Source: Cryptomeria japonica
Taxonomy: Eukaryota; Streptophyta; Pinopsida; Cupressales; Cupressaceae
Direction: 5' to 3'
DNA: 64,000 nucleotides
Assembly: GCF_030272615.1 (NCBI RefSeq)
Contig: NC_081412.1
Coordinates: 688,766,083-688,830,082, forward strand
Positions within the stretch are counted from its first letter, which is position 1. Every line of letters begins with the position of its first letter. Shown one piece after another: positions 61,480 through 64,000 of this stretch. The notes below the pieces were generated by a model. The model made no database searches and was not told the DNA's origin. It saw only the letters and a program-made list of their open reading frames with translations. Position numbers and translations under genes: made by a program.

Positions 61480-64000
61480 TTATTTAAAGACATGATAGAT
61501 TGAATGAGGTATTTGAATATGACACGCTAAATGCTCAACTATAAGTGAGATCAAAAACATGTATAAAGTGATAAAAATTGAAGAAGAAAAGTCACAAGAA
61601 ATCTTAGAAGAAGGATGAGTGTAATTTATTAGAGCCTTATCCTTGGAGGAAAGGACTTTATGATGAATAGGAGATAAAGATTCATAATTGGATTTAGAAA
61701 TTTGAGGGGAGTCATAAAGAGATTTGTTCATCACCAAGATTTCCTTATGAGGGGAATGAGAGTTGATAGAAGTAGAAGATGATTTAGTTGAAGTGAGATC
61801 ATCATCGCTACTAAATATAGCATTCACATTGAGAGATGGTCTTTTAGATGCTTTGGTGGGCTTAGAAAGATTATATCCAAGTCCAAATGAATATTCATGC
61901 ATGTTATGTTCTAAAGGAACTTTAATTCCTTGTTCATTTGTGCCACAACCACTTCCACTATAGCCACTCTTAGCCAAAATATGAAAACCACGACCATAAT
62001 GATTAGCCATTTTAGAAAGAAAAGGTGGTTTTTCATAAGACAAAGAATCAAATTCTTCAGAATTAGAGGTGTGAGGAGAAGAAGTTTGAGAAGCGGCCAC
62101 AAAATTATTGCTCATAGGTTTAGGTAAGACTGATTGATTTCTAGTTTCTTCCTTCTTTTTAACTTTAAGCTCTCTAGGAGGAACCCTATACTCACCTACA
62201 AAGGTGGGATTGAAATCAAGAGATCCCCAATCATCTTCTGCGAGAACCTTCTCAGGATCAAAAGCCTTTTCATGTGTAGAATCAAGTTGAGAAGAATCTT
62301 CTTCACGAACTTCAGACTCGTCCAAAGAATTTTGATTATCAGAGGGTGATGATTCATCCATAGGTATCTTGTTTAACGAGTCATCACTAGAAGAGGAAGG
62401 CTTAGAAGAACTCCCTTTGGAAGTAGATGTTTGCAAACAAGCTTGAAAATTAGTATCACCTATCAAGGTATATGTCTTATTATTATAAATAAATTTAACT
62501 TGTTTATGCAATGTAGAGGGGACAACTTGCATACTGTGAATCCAAGGTCTCCCTAATAACAAGTTGTATGTTAGATTTCCCGACATAACATGGATAGGAG
62601 TAGGCAAAGTAACAGGTCCCACTGTGATGGGTAAGGTGATAATACCTAATGAAGACTTAGCCACATTATCAAAGCCTCGAATGGGACAAGAGTCAGGCTC
62701 AATAAGGGATGTATCCACATTCATCTTATGCAATAGATTAATGCTACACACATTAAGGCCATAACCATTATCTACCAGTGTTCGTCTTACAACAGTGTCA
62801 TTTATGATAACCACAATCATCAAGGGATCATATTGATGTTGAATTTCACTAGTAGGCAACTCATCTTGAGTAAACACAATTTGAGCTTTAGGATTCATCA
62901 CAAAGTTAACCAAAGACACTATATTACTAGATGTATTAGGTGGAGGAACATTCAAATCTTTCAAGGCATCTTGTAACATTCCATGATGAGCGGAAGAAGT
63001 TTGGATCAAATCCCAAAGGGATATCTTAGCAGGAGTAGTTTTAAGTTGTTCTATGAGATCATAATCCTTACTAAGAATTTGTGAAATACGAGGAGCTTGA
63101 GGAAGAATAGGTTGAGAAGGAGGAAGTGAAGTTGGGATAACTGGAGGAGGATTAGGTTGCCTATTATTTCTAGTATTATAGGTATGGGCAACCGCATGAT
63201 AACTTTCTCTAGTCAATTGCTTAGCATACTCATAAGGGCTCTTAGTAGAATAACCTCCTTGCACAGTAATAATAGGTTTCTTAGGAGTGCAAAAAGAATC
63301 ATTAGCATAACCACCTTGAACCACTAAGATAGGCTTATTTAAAGGTTGAGAATTTTGAGAAGGACAAGCACCTTGGATAGTGAAGAGAGGTTTGTTAGGT
63401 GTTTCATTTACATGTATCAAATTGATTGAGGATGGTTTAGAGGAATGAATAGAAGTGTTCGAAGAATTGTTGATAGTCTTCTCTTGCACTAAAATCTCAT
63501 CATGGATTAAATCAATTTTAGGAGAGAGACAAGGGGTAGGCATTGATGTTCTAGTAGGCAGAGTAATACTAGGAAAGGTCATATCATCCTCTATCATCAA
63601 AGGATCTACATGGGGAATAAACTCTCTAGGAGAAGGATCAACATTACTCTCTAAAGTCTCACTTTTGAGATGGAGATCTTTGAAAGAGATGTTAACCATC
63701 TTGTTTTGAACTAGGGTTTCCTTATGAGTAGAACCAAGTTGAGGAGAGGGAGATGCTTTATTTTTAGAGGGAGAATGATTGAGATTCAAGGAAGGTGAGA
63801 AACTATCAAGGGAGTTTTCAATCTTGATTTCATCCCCTTTGGCTAGGGGTAGAGAATAATCTATACCTTCTTCTAATGGTTCATCCCAAATAGTGAGGTT
63901 GTTGAAAGGAATGTTTGAAGTATTGTCAATTTCGGGAGAGGAGATAACATTGTTTATTAACTCCTCATCCTTAGGAGGGAGAGCATCAATAGATGTGTTA
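61480..64000 (-). CDS. Element F polyprotein: retroviral-type protease followed by G-patch (5' end outside window)
   Basis: The frame is open from the window edge (64000) to the stop at 61480, at least 840 codons; there is no reason to start at 63789, where the codon is TTG. The N-terminal half is Ser/Pro/Thr rich with repeated KPI..VQGGYA-type words (NKPLFTIQGA, NKPILVVQGGYA, KKPIITVQGGYS; 63240-63400). Next comes a protease-like fold with VRRTLVDNGYGLNVCSINLL, whose triad reads Asp-Asn-Gly, then TPIHVMSGNLTYNLLLGRPW. After an acidic linker follows a G-patch: YGRGFHILAKSGYSGSGCGT, NEQGIKVPLEHN, FGLGY (61890-62020). G-patches bind RNA or helicases and occur behind proteases in some retroviruses and plant retroelements. 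A hydrophobic, Phe/Ile-rich segment closes the protein. No polymerase follows. Confidence 0.85.
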   Translation of the reverse strand, partial: NTSIDALPPKDEELINNVISSPEIDNTSNIPFNNLTIWDEPLEEGIDYSLPLAKGDEIKIENSLDSFSPSLNLNHSPSKNKASPSPQLGSTHKETLVQNKMVNISFKDLHLKSETLESNVDPSPREFIPHVDPLMIEDDMTFPSITLPTRTSMPTPCLSPKIDLIHDEILVQEKTINNSSNTSIHSSKPSSINLIHVNETPNKPLFTIQGACPSQNSQPLNKPILVVQGGYANDSFCTPKKPIITVQGGYSTKSPYEYAKQLTRESYHAVAHTYNTRNNRQPNPPPVIPTSLPPSQPILPQAPRISQILSKDYDLIEQLKTTPAKISLWDLIQTSSAHHGMLQDALKDLNVPPPNTSSNIVSLVNFVMNPKAQIVFTQDELPTSEIQHQYDPLMIVVIINDTVVRRTLVDNGYGLNVCSINLLHKMNVDTSLIEPDSCPIRGFDNVAKSSLGIITLPITVGPVTLPTPIHVMSGNLTYNLLLGRPWIHSMQVVPSTLHKQVKFIYNNKTYTLIGDTNFQACLQTSTSKGSSSKPSSSSDDSLNKIPMDESSPSDNQNSLDESEVREEDSSQLDSTHEKAFDPEKVLAEDDWGSLDFNPTFVGEYRVPPRELKVKKKEETRNQSVLPKPMSNNFVAASQTSSPHTSNSEEFDSLSYEKPPFLSKMANHYGRGFHILAKSGYSGSGCGTNEQGIKVPLEHNMHEYSFGLGYNLSKPTKASKRPSLNVNAIFSSDDDLTSTKSSSTSINSHSPHKEILVMNKSLYDSPQISKSNYESLSPIHHKVLSSKDKALINYTHPSSKISCDFSSSIFITLYMFLISLIVEHLACHIQIPHSIYHVFK

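Noticed and set aside
1-64000. tRNA, rRNA or other structural RNA genes
   Set aside because: No cloverleaf with conserved B-box type sequence or rRNA core was recognised; primer binding sites are only 12-18 bp matches to tRNA ends.

Overview
The window is nuclear DNA of a large, repeat-rich plant genome. Autosomal-style host genes are nearly absent. Instead there are nested LTR retrotransposons, a CACTA DNA transposon with plant-type introns, long dinucleotide arrays and relics of PLS-class pentatricopeptide (PPR) genes. This fits a gymnosperm (conifer-like) genome best, but that is an inference; no diagnostic single-copy gene is present.

Layout. 1-4930 (minus): decayed Ty3/gypsy element with LTR end, primer binding site, gag, protease, an RNase H placed before reverse transcriptase, and reverse transcriptase running off the left edge. 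4933-7038 (minus): long decayed ORF of unknown function directly upstream of that LTR promoter. 7264-9060: array of ~130-bp degenerate repeats rich in TCGCGA-type palindromes. 9368-14516 (plus): a second long decayed ORF, followed by an LTR-like promoter. 15.3-23.3 kb (minus): CACTA/En-Spm element with tnp2-like and tnpA-like genes, still showing introns; its tnp2 reading frame ends in a huge poly-Asp tract. 24.8-25.5 kb: PPR gene fragment. 26.0-27.3 kb (minus): divergent homologue of the 9.4-kb ORF, again preceded by a periodic (~120-bp) hairpin array at 27.8-28.2 kb.

28.4-48.6 kb is a rearranged nest built from one LTR family (copies at 28.9, 34.6, 44.4 and 47.2 kb; the 4.2-kb LTR is a distant member), a small ORF attached to it (X, three copies), an 0.85-kb inverted repeat, a non-autonomous element coding for an acidic protein with three internal repeats, and a copia element (37486-42535) with both LTRs and a perfect 5-bp target duplication inserted into that protein's frame.

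48731-56478 (minus) is a young, complete element with ~1.2-kb LTRs, a TATAT target duplication and one intact 1111-codon gag/protease-like ORF but no reverse transcriptase, integrase or RNase H. 58.3-64 kb (minus) is a related element: LTR, 3' UTR and an intact ORF with a retroviral-type protease followed by a G-patch.

The elements work as autonomous/non-autonomous partners: the 1-4930 element carries enzymes, while the 37-46 kb element shares its LTR end and primer binding site but carries none. Most premature stops read as C-to-T changes (CAG to TAG, CGA to TGA), the expected mark of long-term CHG/CG methylation. The most interesting structural signals are ORFs sitting immediately upstream of LTR promoters, the periodic arrays in front of two homologous ORFs, and GC-rich hairpins whose stems differ in sequence but keep pairing.
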